A DNA stretch of 64,000 bases. Source: Janthinobacterium violaceinigrum. GTDB lineage: Bacteria; Pseudomonadota; Gammaproteobacteria; Burkholderiales; Burkholderiaceae_D. The number at the start of each line of letters is the position of its first letter. Position 1 is the first letter of the stretch. The stretch spans positions 111,362 through 175,361 of the forward strand of contig NZ_WFLI01000011.1 in NCBI RefSeq assembly GCF_009208555.1. The letters run 5' to 3'. The notes under the pieces are model-generated. The model worked only from the letters and a program-made list of their open reading frames with translations, did no database searches and was not told where the DNA came from. Positions 35,320 through 43,433 of the stretch are shown here, piece by piece. The translations under genes and the position numbers were made by a program.

Positions 35320-37317
35320 ATGTTGAAACAGGTAATGGCAGGCGCCGTGATGCTGGCGCTGGCGCAGATGGCGCAGGCGCAGCAAACGGCGGGCAACGAT
35401 GGCGTGGATGCGGCGGCGCCGTTCGTGCTGGGCACGGTGACGGTGATCGGCCAGCGCGAGCAGGCAGGCCAGGCGGAACAGCAGGTGGGCGCGCAAGTGA
35501 GCCGCGCCGAGATGCGCCGCTTTAACCGCGACAACGTGGGCGACGCCCTCAATTTGCTGTCCGGCGTATCGCTGTCGACCAACTCGCGCAACGAAAAAAC
35601 CGTCGCCATCCGGGGCTTCGATGCGCGCCAGGTGCCGCTGTATATCGACGGCATTCCCGTCTACGTGCCGTATGACGGCTACGTCGATTTCAACCGCTTC
35701 ACGACCAGCGACCTGGCCGCCATCCAGGTGGCCAAGGGCTTCAGTTCCGTGGCCTATGGCGCCAATACCCTGGGCGGCGCCATCAACCTGGTGTCGCGCA
35801 AACCCGTGGCGCGCCTGGAAGGCGACACTTCCGTCGGTTTCGGCTCGGGCAGCGAGCGCCAGGTGGCGGCCAACGTGGGCACTAACCAGGGCCTGTGGTA
35901 TCTGCAGGCGGGCGTGTCGTACATCGACAGCGACGGTTTTCCCCTGTCGTCGGACTTCCGCCCGACCGCGACGGAAGACGGCGGCATGCGCAACAATTCG
36001 TATCGCAAGGACCATAAACTGTCGTTCAAGGTGGGCTACACGCCCGATGGCGCGCAGGCGGGCGATGAATACGCGCTCAGCTACTACAAGCAGCATGGCG
36101 AAAAAGGCCAGCCGCCATCGGTCAATCCCGTCGGCGCGCGCTACTGGCAATGGCCGTACTGGAACAAGGAAAGCGTGTATTTCGTCTCGCAGACGCGCCT
36201 GGGCGAAGCCGAGCGCCTGAAACTGCGGCTGTACCACGACAGCTACGACAATGAAATCACGTCCTACACGAACGGCAGCTACACGACCCTGAAAACCAGC
36301 GGCCAGGGCAGCGTCAGCGGCGGGCGCAGCATCTATAACGACCGCACGAACGGCGGCGCGGTGGAACTCGAATCGTTCCGCCTGGCCGCGCACAGCCTGC
36401 GTTTCGTGGCCAGCTACAAGGCCGACGAACACCAGGAACTCGATGCCAAGGGCGTGCGCACCACCTGGTACAAGGATGCCCTGTGGACCCTGGGCGCGGA
36501 AGACAGCATCGCCCTGAACGGGGCCACGGAACTGTCGCTGGGCGTCTCGCGCAACGAGTTGCGCCCGGACACCGTCTACAGCGCCGGCAATGCCTATACC
36601 CTGCCCGAGAATCAATCGGCCACCGACCTGCAGGCGGGCTTGTTCCGCAAGGTCGGCGCCGGTGCGCGCGTGTACGCCACCGTGGCGCGCAAGTCGCGCC
36701 TGCCGACCCTGAAGGACCGCTACTCGCAGCGCCTGGGCACGTATATCGAAAACCCGGCCTTGCGCGCGGAAGAGGCGATCAATTATGAGCTGGGGTATCA
36801 AGGAAACTCGCAGGGCGTGGCGCTGGAAGCGGCGCTGTTCTACAGCGACGTGAAGGACAAGATCCAGAGCGTGGCGAACGTCTCGGGTGTGCGCGCGCAG
36901 ATGCAGAACGCGGGCAGGGCGCACATCAGCGGCGTGGAGCTGGGCTTGCGCGGCAGCGCCGGCGCCTGGCTGGATTTCGGCGGCAACTACACCTACACGG
37001 AAATGAAGAACGTCAGCGACCGCGCCATCCGCCTGACGGACGTGCCGCGCCACAAGCTGACGGCGCACGCCGTGCTGCATGCGGCGCGCCAGGTCGACGT
37101 GGTGGCCATCGCCGAATCGAACAGCGGACGCTGGGTGTCGAACACCCTGGAACTCGGCGGCTTTACGACCGTGAACCTGAAGGCTGTGTACCGTCCCTTG
37201 CCGGCCTTGAGCCTGGAAGCGGGCGTGGCGAACTTGGGCGACCGCAATTACGCGCTGTCCGACGGTTTCCCCAGCGCGGGACGCACCTGGCTGGCCAATG
37301 CGCAGTACCAGTTCTGA
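35320..37317 (+). CDS. TonB-dependent outer-membrane receptor, predicted ModE-controlled
   Basis: A 665-aa outer-membrane gated beta-barrel using TonB energy to import a scarce ligand. A Sec signal peptide ends near AQMAQAQ; a TonB-box-like TVTVIGQ follows; the plug domain spans about 55-160 (LLSGVSLSTNSRNEKTVAIR, then YGANTLGGAINLVSRKP); the barrel ends in the classic aromatic QYQF. Two ModE-type operators lie directly upstream and no Fur box is seen, so the ligand is more likely a molybdenum compound than a ferric siderophore. The next gene encodes a molybdopterin-binding-fold secreted protein 30 bp away. ATG at 35320 follows GGAAAG. Confidence 0.87.
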   Translation: MLKQVMAGAVMLALAQMAQAQQTAGNDGVDAAAPFVLGTVTVIGQREQAGQAEQQVGAQVSRAEMRRFNRDNVGDALNLLSGVSLSTNSRNEKTVAIRGFDARQVPLYIDGIPVYVPYDGYVDFNRFTTSDLAAIQVAKGFSSVAYGANTLGGAINLVSRKPVARLEGDTSVGFGSGSERQVAANVGTNQGLWYLQAGVSYIDSDGFPLSSDFRPTATEDGGMRNNSYRKDHKLSFKVGYTPDGAQAGDEYALSYYKQHGEKGQPPSVNPVGARYWQWPYWNKESVYFVSQTRLGEAERLKLRLYHDSYDNEITSYTNGSYTTLKTSGQGSVSGGRSIYNDRTNGGAVELESFRLAAHSLRFVASYKADEHQELDAKGVRTTWYKDALWTLGAEDSIALNGATELSLGVSRNELRPDTVYSAGNAYTLPENQSATDLQAGLFRKVGAGARVYATVARKSRLPTLKDRYSQRLGTYIENPALRAEEAINYELGYQGNSQGVALEAALFYSDVKDKIQSVANVSGVRAQMQNAGRAHISGVELGLRGSAGAWLDFGGNYTYTEMKNVSDRAIRLTDVPRHKLTAHAVLHAARQVDVVAIAESNSGRWVSNTLELGGFTTVNLKAVYRPLPALSLEAGVANLGDRNYALSDGFPSAGRTWLANAQYQF

Positions 37318-37347
37318 TTGTTTGACTGTTCAATGAAAGGACACAGC

Positions 37348-37887
37348 ATGTTCAAGAAAATAGCCGCCGGTTTCGCTTCGGCCGCGCTGCTGGCCGCAGC
37401 ACCCGCGTGGTCTGCCGCGCCTGCGCCGGCGCGCGACAACATGAGCCACGCGCTGGCCGTGACGGGCATGGTGGAAACGCCATTGACCCTGAAGGTGGCC
37501 GACCTGCGCCAGCTGCCGCCGGCCAACGGCGGGGAAATCGCCGTCACGCGCCATAACGGCGAGAAGGCCGAAACCATCACCAGCTATCGCGGCGTGCGCC
37601 TGCGCGACATTCTCGACAAGGCGGTGCTTGATGCGCCGGGCCACAACGACGTCAAGAAGCTCGCCATCATCGCCACGGCCACCGACGGCTATGCCGTGGT
37701 GTTTTCCTGGGGCGAGCTGTATAACGCACCGGCCGGCGAGGGCGTGATCGTCTACTACGAAAAAAACGGCAAGGCCCTCGACGACAACGATGGCGAGATC
37801 GCCCTCATTTCGGCAAAGGACATCCGCACGGGCCCGCGCCACGTGAAGTGGCTGAACGGCATCGAAGTGCGCAAGCTGGTGGAATGA
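37348..37887 (+). CDS. Secreted sulfite-oxidase-fold (molybdopterin-binding domain) protein lacking cysteine
   Basis: A 179-aa exported protein with a Sec signal ending at AWSAAPA. The mature part resembles the oxidoreductase molybdopterin-binding (SUOX) domain: LAVTGMVETPLTLKVADLRQ, YRGVRLRDILDKA, TATDGYAVVFSWGEL and a final RHVKWLNGIEVRKL. Full-size sulfite oxidases ligate Mo through a conserved cysteine; this protein contains no cysteine at all, so it is unlikely to be a normal oxidoreductase. It may bind cofactor or metal oxyanion as a carrier. It follows the TonB receptor by 30 bp and ends at a strong terminator, so the pair is one ModE-controlled transcript. ATG 37348 follows AAAGGA. 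Confidence 0.75.
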   Translation: MFKKIAAGFASAALLAAAPAWSAAPAPARDNMSHALAVTGMVETPLTLKVADLRQLPPANGGEIAVTRHNGEKAETITSYRGVRLRDILDKAVLDAPGHNDVKKLAIIATATDGYAVVFSWGELYNAPAGEGVIVYYEKNGKALDDNDGEIALISAKDIRTGPRHVKWLNGIEVRKLVE

Positions 37888-37907
37888 CGCGCAGCTGATG
37901 AAAAAAA

Positions 37908-37942
37908 ACGCGCCGTGGAGCCATCCCCGGCGCGTTTTTTTA
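37908..37942. terminator. Bidirectional rho-independent terminator
   Basis: ACGCGCCG (37908-37915) pairs with CGGCGCGT (37928-37935), 12-base loop, followed by seven T on the plus strand and preceded by eight A, i.e. T-run on the minus strand too. It closes the TonB-receptor transcript and, read the other way, the hydrolase operon, whose stop codon lies inside it. Confidence 0.88.
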
Positions 37943-38869
37943 TGCCCCCAGCGCTTGCCGCATGGCCTTGCCCGCCACGTCGAACAGGCCGCGCGCCGCA
38001 GGCGTCAAGCCCAGCATGTGCATCGACGCATGGATCATGCCGTCGAGCTGCACGCATTGCGCCGCCACGCCGTCGTCGCGCAAGTACCGCGCATAGGCCT
38101 CGCCTTCGTCGTGCAGCGGGTCGTATTCGCATACCAGTACGGTCGCCGGCGGCAAGTCCTTGAGCGACGTTGACCGCAGGGGCGCCGCGTAGGGCTGCGC
38201 GCCGTCAGCCGGCTCGTTCAGGTAGGCCGACCAGCAAAAGCGCATGGCTTCCCGCGTCAGCGAATGGCCTTCCGCATAGCGCTGGTAGGACGGCGTGTCG
38301 AAGGCGAAATCGAGCGCCGGGTACAGCAGCAGCTGGTGCGCCAGCGCGGGACCGGCCTGGTCGCGCGCCATCAGGGCCGCTGCCGCCGCCAGGTTGCCGC
38401 CCGCGCTGTCGCCGCCCACGGCCAGCCGGTTCACGTCGATGCCCAGCGCCGCCCCATGCTGGGCGACCCAGCACAGCGCCGAGTAAAAGTCGTTCAGCGG
38501 CACGGGGAACTTGTGCTCGGGCGCCAGCCGGTAGTCGACGGAAAAGATCACGCAGCCGGTGGCGTTGGCCAGCGCGCGGCATGGATTGTCGTACAGGTCC
38601 AGCGAGCACAGGCACCAGCCGCCCCCATGCGCAAAGACGATGGCCGGCAGGGGCTTGCCTGTGTCCGCGCCGGCGGGCACGTAGGCGCGCACGGTCAGCG
38701 CATGCTCGCCAGGCAGCACGTAATCCCTGATCGAGGCGACGTCCTCCAGCGGCCCGTGCAACTGGCGCAGGCCCGTTTCCGTGGCGGCGCGCAGGTCCGC
38801 CAGCGAGGCGGGCGGCGGCGCATCGTTTGCCAGCGCCAGGAAGGCCGCTACTTGCGGATCGAGGCTCAT
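37940..38869 (-). CDS. HSL-family alpha/beta hydrolase (esterase)
   Basis: Carboxylesterase of the hormone-sensitive-lipase group, 309 aa. The oxyanion motif HGGGW, the nucleophile elbow GDSAGGN near residue 154, the YDPLHDEG acid and the DGMIHASMHM histidine make a full catalytic set. Probably acts on short acyl esters or lactones. Last gene of a three-gene TetR-controlled unit; its ATG overlaps the stop of the preceding hydrolase (38866-38869). Its stop codon is within the bidirectional terminator. Confidence 0.88.
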   Translation of the reverse strand: MSLDPQVAAFLALANDAPPPASLADLRAATETGLRQLHGPLEDVASIRDYVLPGEHALTVRAYVPAGADTGKPLPAIVFAHGGGWCLCSLDLYDNPCRALANATGCVIFSVDYRLAPEHKFPVPLNDFYSALCWVAQHGAALGIDVNRLAVGGDSAGGNLAAAAALMARDQAGPALAHQLLLYPALDFAFDTPSYQRYAEGHSLTREAMRFCWSAYLNEPADGAQPYAAPLRSTSLKDLPPATVLVCEYDPLHDEGEAYARYLRDDGVAAQCVQLDGMIHASMHMLGLTPAARGLFDVAGKAMRQALGA

Positions 38870-39732
38870 GCGGCGTCTCCGGCCAGGAACGGCAGCAGGT
38901 GGGCGATGAACGCTTCCGGCTGTTCTTCCATGATGAAGTGGCCGCATTCGGCGACGATGGCGCCTTTCAGGATGTCCGCCTTGCCCTGCATGGTCAGCAG
39001 GGGCGCGTCATTTGTCGCATGGTCGGCGCCGATGGCCAGCACGGGCATGGCCAGGCTCTTTTTCGCCCGCTCCAGGTTTTGCCGGATGGTTTCCGGAATG
39101 GCGCGGTAGTAGGCGAAGCCCGCGCGCAGGGCGCCCGGCGTGGCATAGGCGTCCGCATATACGTCGACGGCGACCTTGTCGCGGCGGTACGACCAGCGGT
39201 CCAGGATGAAGCGGATGTATTCGCGCTCCTTGCCGGCCGTGAGCATCTCCGGCAAGTCCAGCACCTGGTTGAACATGAAGTGCCACAGGAAGATGTTGTC
39301 GGACGGCGCGACAAAAATCGGCGGCGCCGGCGCCAGGCCCGGGATCACGGCTTCCGTCAGCGCCAGTTTCGTCACAGCCTGCGGGAAGTCGCTGGCCAGC
39401 GCATAGCCGACCCACATGCCGATGTCGTGGCCCACCACGTCGTACTGCGCATGGCCCAGGGCCAGCATGGCGCGGTGCAGGGTGGCGGCAACGGCGCCCG
39501 TGTCGTAGCCGCCGGCCGGACGTTCCGAGTGGCCGCTGCCGGGCGGATCGATGGCGATCGCCTGGTAGCCCTGGGCGGCCAGCGCCGCCATCACGTGGCG
39601 CCAGGCGTACCAGGTTTGCGGCCAGCCGGGGATCAGCAGCACGGGTTTGCCTTCGCCGGCCGTGACGCAATGCAGGCGCTGGCCGTCGATGCGCACGTAG
39701 TCGTGGGTGTAGCTGTCTTCATTCTGATGCAT
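38866..39732 (-). CDS. Epoxide-hydrolase/dehalogenase-like alpha/beta hydrolase
   Basis: A 288-aa hydrolase with the nucleophile elbow GHDIGMW near residue 102, where aspartate rather than serine is the nucleophile, as in epoxide hydrolases and haloacid/haloalkane dehalogenases. The oxyanion region is LIPGWPQTWYAWR and the final histidine is in ECGHFIMEEQPE. Middle gene of the TetR-linked operon; it overlaps the HSL esterase by 4 bp and follows the isomerase-like gene by 35 bp. The substrate is likely an epoxide, lactone or halide, not resolvable here. Confidence 0.87.
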   Translation of the reverse strand: MHQNEDSYTHDYVRIDGQRLHCVTAGEGKPVLLIPGWPQTWYAWRHVMAALAAQGYQAIAIDPPGSGHSERPAGGYDTGAVAATLHRAMLALGHAQYDVVGHDIGMWVGYALASDFPQAVTKLALTEAVIPGLAPAPPIFVAPSDNIFLWHFMFNQVLDLPEMLTAGKEREYIRFILDRWSYRRDKVAVDVYADAYATPGALRAGFAYYRAIPETIRQNLERAKKSLAMPVLAIGADHATNDAPLLTMQGKADILKGAIVAECGHFIMEEQPEAFIAHLLPFLAGDAA

Positions 39733-39767
39733 GGCAAGTCCTTGTATTGATTCAGTTAATTGGTTGT

Positions 39768-40829
39768 TTAGTTGTGCGTGATGCCGAGCAGGGTATTGAT
39801 CTGCTGCGCGCTGACGGGGGCGCCGGCAAAGTCGTCGAAGATCTTGTCGGTCACGGGAATGATGTGGGCGTTGATGAACGCCACGCCTTCACGCGCACCC
39901 ACCTCCTGGTCCTTCAGGCAGCATTCCCATTCCAGCGTGGCCCAGCCCGCGTAGTTGTTCTGTGCCATCTTCGAGAAGATGGCCTTGAAATCGACCTGGC
40001 CGTCGCCCAGCGAACGGAAGCGCCCGGCGCGGTTTTCCCACGACTGGTAGCCGCCGTAGATGCCTTGCCGTCCCGTCGGATTGAATTCCGCATCCTTCAC
40101 ATGGAACATGCGGATATGGTCCTTGTAGATGTCGATGAATTCCAGGTAGTTCAGCTGCTGCAGCACGAAGTGGCTGGGGTCGAACAGCATCTTGCAGCGC
40201 GGGTGGCGGCCCACGCGCTCGTAGAACATCTCGAAGCTGATACCGTCATGCAGGTCTTCGCTCGGGTGGATTTCGTAGCACAGGTTGACGCCCTGTTCTT
40301 CGCACACGTCGAGGATGGGCAGCCAGCGGCGCGCCAGTTCGTCGAAGGCCGCTTCGATCAGGCCGGGCGGGCGTTGCGGGAACGGGAAAAGGTAAGGCCA
40401 GGCGAACGAGCCGGAGAACGTGCCCATTTCCGTCAGGCCCAGACGCTTCGAGGCCATGGCCGCCAGCTTGACCTGTTCGATGGCCCACTCGGTGCGCGCT
40501 GCAGGCTGGCCGTGCAGGTGTGCCGGCGCAAAGCTGTCGCACAGCGCGTCGTAGGCCGGATGCACGGCCACCAGCTGGCCGAGGATGTGCGTCGTCAGTT
40601 CGCTGATGACGAGGCCATGGCTGGCCAGCATGGCAACGAGGTCGTCGCAGTACTGTTGGCTGTGCGCCGCTTGCGCCACGTCGAACAGGCGCGCATCCCA
40701 GGCGGGGATCTGCAGGGCCTTGAAGCCCATGCCGGCCGCCCACTCGGCGATGGCAGGCAAGGTGTTGAAGGGCGCCGTATCGGCGGCGAATTGTGCCAGG
40801 TGCAGGCTTGGTCCTTGGATGGTTTTCAT
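39768..40829 (-). CDS. Xylose-isomerase-like TIM-barrel protein (sugar isomerase/epimerase)
   Basis: A 353-aa AP-endonuclease-2/xylose-isomerase-like TIM barrel. Metal ligands of the family can be picked out: the glutamate in CYEIHPSED, the FDPSHF aspartate-histidine and the FHVKDAEF histidine-aspartate, then a final glutamate in TLEWECCLKD. Members isomerise or epimerise sugars and inositols. It is first in an operon with two hydrolases, and the TetR operator lies 15-30 bp upstream of its ATG. Whether the operon acts on a sugar ester or glycoside is open. Confidence 0.86.
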   Translation of the reverse strand: MKTIQGPSLHLAQFAADTAPFNTLPAIAEWAAGMGFKALQIPAWDARLFDVAQAAHSQQYCDDLVAMLASHGLVISELTTHILGQLVAVHPAYDALCDSFAPAHLHGQPAARTEWAIEQVKLAAMASKRLGLTEMGTFSGSFAWPYLFPFPQRPPGLIEAAFDELARRWLPILDVCEEQGVNLCYEIHPSEDLHDGISFEMFYERVGRHPRCKMLFDPSHFVLQQLNYLEFIDIYKDHIRMFHVKDAEFNPTGRQGIYGGYQSWENRAGRFRSLGDGQVDFKAIFSKMAQNNYAGWATLEWECCLKDQEVGAREGVAFINAHIIPVTDKIFDDFAGAPVSAQQINTLLGITHN

Positions 40830-40843
40830 ATCGGCTCCTATTG

Positions 40844-40859
40844 TTTGTCGATCGACAAA
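40844..40859. promoter_or_regulatory. Perfect 16-bp palindrome, probable TetR operator
   Basis: TTTGTCGATCGACAAA is a perfect palindrome; with flanking TATT and AATA the symmetry reaches 26 bp with one mismatched pair. It lies in the divergent gap between the isomerase operon and the TetR-family gene, 15 bp from the isomerase ATG, an ideal place for repression. Confidence 0.75.
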
Positions 40860-40968
40860 GAATAGGCGAAATTTGCAGCGCGGTCAAGCCCGTGATGCAA
40901 AATAAATGCGGAATCGGTATGGCGTGCAGGCGTTATACTGGCCGCCAGTTTGCAAGCAGAGGATAAAA

Positions 40969-41568
40969 ATGGCAGGAAGACCGAGGGAATTTGACCGCGC
41001 GCTGGCGCTGGCAAAAGCGCGCGACGCGTTCTGGACGCGCGGCTACGAAGGCGTATCGATGGCCGACCTGGTGGCGGCGCTGGGCATCGCTTCGGCGCGC
41101 ATCTATGCGGCGTTCGGCTCGAAGGAACAGCTGTTCCGCGAAGCCGTGGAACTATATGAAACGGGCGAGGGCGCGTTTGCCGTGCACGCGCTGGCGGCCA
41201 GCCTGAATGCGCGCGACGCCGTGGCGCGCATGCTGGAAGAGGCCGTGCTGCTGTATACGCGCAGCGGGCAGCCGCAAGGCTGCATGGTGGTCACGGCCGC
41301 CACGAATACGAGCGCGGACAACGCGGGCATCGCCGACTGGCTGGCGCAGCACCGCCGCGCGCGCACGCAGGCCGTCATCGAGCGCCTGCGCGCGGCGCAG
41401 CTGGCGGGAGAATTGAAAGAGGAGGCGGACGTGCAGGCGCTGGGCGACTATTATGCGGCGCTGCTGCATGGCCTGTCGGTGCAGGCGCGCGACGGCATTC
41501 CCGCCGAACGGCTGCTGGCGCTGATCACGCCGGCCATGGCGCCGCTGGCGCTGGAAATGAAAAACTAG
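40969..41568 (+). CDS. TetR/AcrR-family regulator
   Basis: A 199-aa repressor. The N-terminal helix-turn-helix (FDRALALAKARDAFWTRGYEGVSMADLVAALGIASARIYAAFG) is at about residues 6-50; the remainder is the ligand-binding helical bundle, with SGQPQGCMVVTAATN typical of one TetR C-terminal subfamily (residues about 95-110). It is divergent from the isomerase-hydrolase operon and the palindrome at 40844 is its likely binding site; a TATACT -10 at 40934 would be its own promoter. Start at 40969 has AGAGGA upstream. Confidence 0.88.
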   Translation: MAGRPREFDRALALAKARDAFWTRGYEGVSMADLVAALGIASARIYAAFGSKEQLFREAVELYETGEGAFAVHALAASLNARDAVARMLEEAVLLYTRSGQPQGCMVVTAATNTSADNAGIADWLAQHRRARTQAVIERLRAAQLAGELKEEADVQALGDYYAALLHGLSVQARDGIPAERLLALITPAMAPLALEMKN

Positions 41569-41593
41569 ACTATTGTTTCGATAGCCGCAGTCG

Positions 41594-41965
41594 TCAAGTC
41601 TTGACGTCGATCAGGCTGCCCAGGGCCTGGTCGGCTGCCTTGACGACATTTGCCGACAGGTTGAAACCGGCCTTGTAGACGAGGTTATCCGTCAGCTCGG
41701 AAGCGAGGCCCACGCCGTTGGGCCGGCTTTCGGCCGCCTTGGCCGCATTTGCATTGGCGCCGCTGACGCTTTCGCCGGCGGCCAGCTTGCGTCCTTCGAC
41801 AGACAGGGTGACGCCCGTGCCCGCGGGGCTGGCTTCCTGGAACTCGGCCGTTTGGGGCTGGAAGCCCTGGGTATTCGCATTGGCGATATTGTTGGCGGCC
41901 ACATCCAGCGCGCGCTGGTTGGCGGTCAGCCCAGAGGTACCGGTGGTGAGGGCGGATATGGACAT
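41594..41965 (-). CDS. Orphan flagellar basal-body rod/hook-like protein
   Basis: A 123-aa protein that looks like a minimal flagellar rod subunit: the N-terminal MSISALTTGTSGLTANQRALDVAANNIAN followed by ANTQGFQPQ is the Flg_bb_rod signature, and the C-terminal DNLVYKAGFNLSANVVKAADQALGSL is the matching hook/rod C-terminal helix. The two coiled-coil halves are joined by only about 60 residues. No other flagellar gene is near; FlgB/FlgC (about 130-140 aa) are the closest in size. GAAGGAGTTGCC precedes the ATG at 41965. Confidence 0.8.
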   Translation of the reverse strand: MSISALTTGTSGLTANQRALDVAANNIANANTQGFQPQTAEFQEASPAGTGVTLSVEGRKLAAGESVSGANANAAKAAESRPNGVGLASELTDNLVYKAGFNLSANVVKAADQALGSLIDVKT

Positions 41966-42124
41966 GGCAACTCCTTCAGAAGGCCTTGAGTTTACTCCCG
42001 TCTGTGGAGAAAATGGTTGGTGCAAGGCAACAATTTTTCGCGCAGGTGCTTGCCGCAAAAAATATATCCATCACGTAATTTTTTTATATTGTTCCGTGGT
42101 ATTTCACTGCCTAGACTGGCAGGG

Positions 42125-43321
42125 ATGCCATCCACGGAGTCCGTCATTTTCCACCTGCTGCGCCGTATGCTCCTGGGTTTTCTGCTCGGCCTGCCCTGCA
42201 TGCCCTTGAACGCCCAGCTTGCCCACGCGCCACTGCCGCTCGATGCGCGCCTGAACGAACAGGTCATCATGGTGCCGGCCGGCGACGGCTTGCGCGACGT
42301 GCTGGAAACCACCGTGTTCCGCCCCGCCGGCCCCGGCCCGTTTCCCCTGCTGCTGATGAATCATGGCAAGCAGGCTGGACCGGCGAGACTGCAGGCGCGC
42401 GAGCGCTTTATCTACATGGCCACCGAATTCGTGCGCCGCGGCTATGCGGTGATGCTGCCCATGCGCGCCGGGTATGCCCGCTCGACGGGCCCGTACCGCG
42501 ATTTCGGCTGCGACATGCTGGGCAACGCCCAGGGCCAGGCGCGCGACGTGCTTGCCGCGCTCGCGTATGCGCGGCGCCAGCGCTGGGTCGACCCCGAGCG
42601 CATCGTCGTCGCGGGCCAGTCGTATGGCGGCATGGCGGCGCTGGCGCTCGCGACCCGGGTGCTGCCCGGCGTGCGCGGCGTGCTCAATTTCGCCGGCGGG
42701 CTGCGCATCGACATGCCCGGCTGCGACTGGCAAGGGGCGCTGGCCAAGACTTTCGCCACCCTGGGCGCCTACAACCACATTCCCAGCCTGTGGCTGTATG
42801 GCGCCAACGACTCGTATTTTTCGCCGGCGCTGGCGCGGCGGCTGTTCAATTCATTTACCGGTTCCGGCGGCCGGGCGCAACTGCTGGCGTATGGCCCGTT
42901 CAAGCGCGACGCCCACCTGACCCTGGGCAGCCGCGACGGCGTGGCCGTGTGGCTGCCCGCCACGGAGCGCTTCCTGCAGCAGATCGGCATGCCGGTGCGG
43001 CAGGTCTACCGCGTGGCCGATGCGCCGCCGCCGCCCGCCACGCATTTCGCGCCGCAGGACGACATCGCCGCCGTGCCCTACCTGGAAGAACAGGGGCGCG
43101 CCGCCTACCGCGTCTTCCTGGAAAAAACGGCGCCGCGCGCCTTTGCCCTGTCGGCCAGCGGCGCCTGGGGCTGGGCCGAGGAGGGCGAAAGCCCCGATGT
43201 GCGCGCGCTGGCCTCGTGCCAGCAGCGCAGCAGCCTGCCGTGCCAGCTGTATTCGGTCGATGAAAGCGTCGTTTGGCCCGTCGCCGGCGCCAGCGCGAGG
43301 GCGGCCGGCGGCGCCCAATAG
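42125..43321 (+). CDS. Secreted alpha/beta hydrolase (dienelactone/S9-like)
   Basis: A 398-aa exported hydrolase. After a short lead, MLLGFLLGLPCMPLNAQLAHA forms a Sec signal. The catalytic domain has LLLMNHGKQ (oxyanion), AGQSYGGMAALAL (nucleophile near residue 163) and PFKRDAHLTLGS (histidine); GANDSYFSP contains the acid. A C-terminal part of about 110 residues with three cysteines (SCQQRSSLPC) is less typical. The start at 42125 is the Met before the signal; a GGCAGGG abuts it closely. ATG at 42167 is an alternative. Substrate unknown. Confidence 0.78.
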   Translation: MPSTESVIFHLLRRMLLGFLLGLPCMPLNAQLAHAPLPLDARLNEQVIMVPAGDGLRDVLETTVFRPAGPGPFPLLLMNHGKQAGPARLQARERFIYMATEFVRRGYAVMLPMRAGYARSTGPYRDFGCDMLGNAQGQARDVLAALAYARRQRWVDPERIVVAGQSYGGMAALALATRVLPGVRGVLNFAGGLRIDMPGCDWQGALAKTFATLGAYNHIPSLWLYGANDSYFSPALARRLFNSFTGSGGRAQLLAYGPFKRDAHLTLGSRDGVAVWLPATERFLQQIGMPVRQVYRVADAPPPPATHFAPQDDIAAVPYLEEQGRAAYRVFLEKTAPRAFALSASGAWGWAEEGESPDVRALASCQQRSSLPCQLYSVDESVVWPVAGASARAAGGAQ

Positions 43322-43433
43322 GCGGCCGCGCACGATAGTTGTCGCCGAAACGGGGGGCGGGCGAATATACTAGGGGAAAAGGGAGGCGTTGCGCTTCCCG
43401 TCCGCCCTTATCATCCAGCGAGAATTCACCCTT

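Noticed and set aside
35278..37080. Minus-strand open frame of 600 codons over the TonB receptor
   Set aside because: Shadow of the receptor; the receptor has signal peptide, plug motifs and the terminal aromatic residue.
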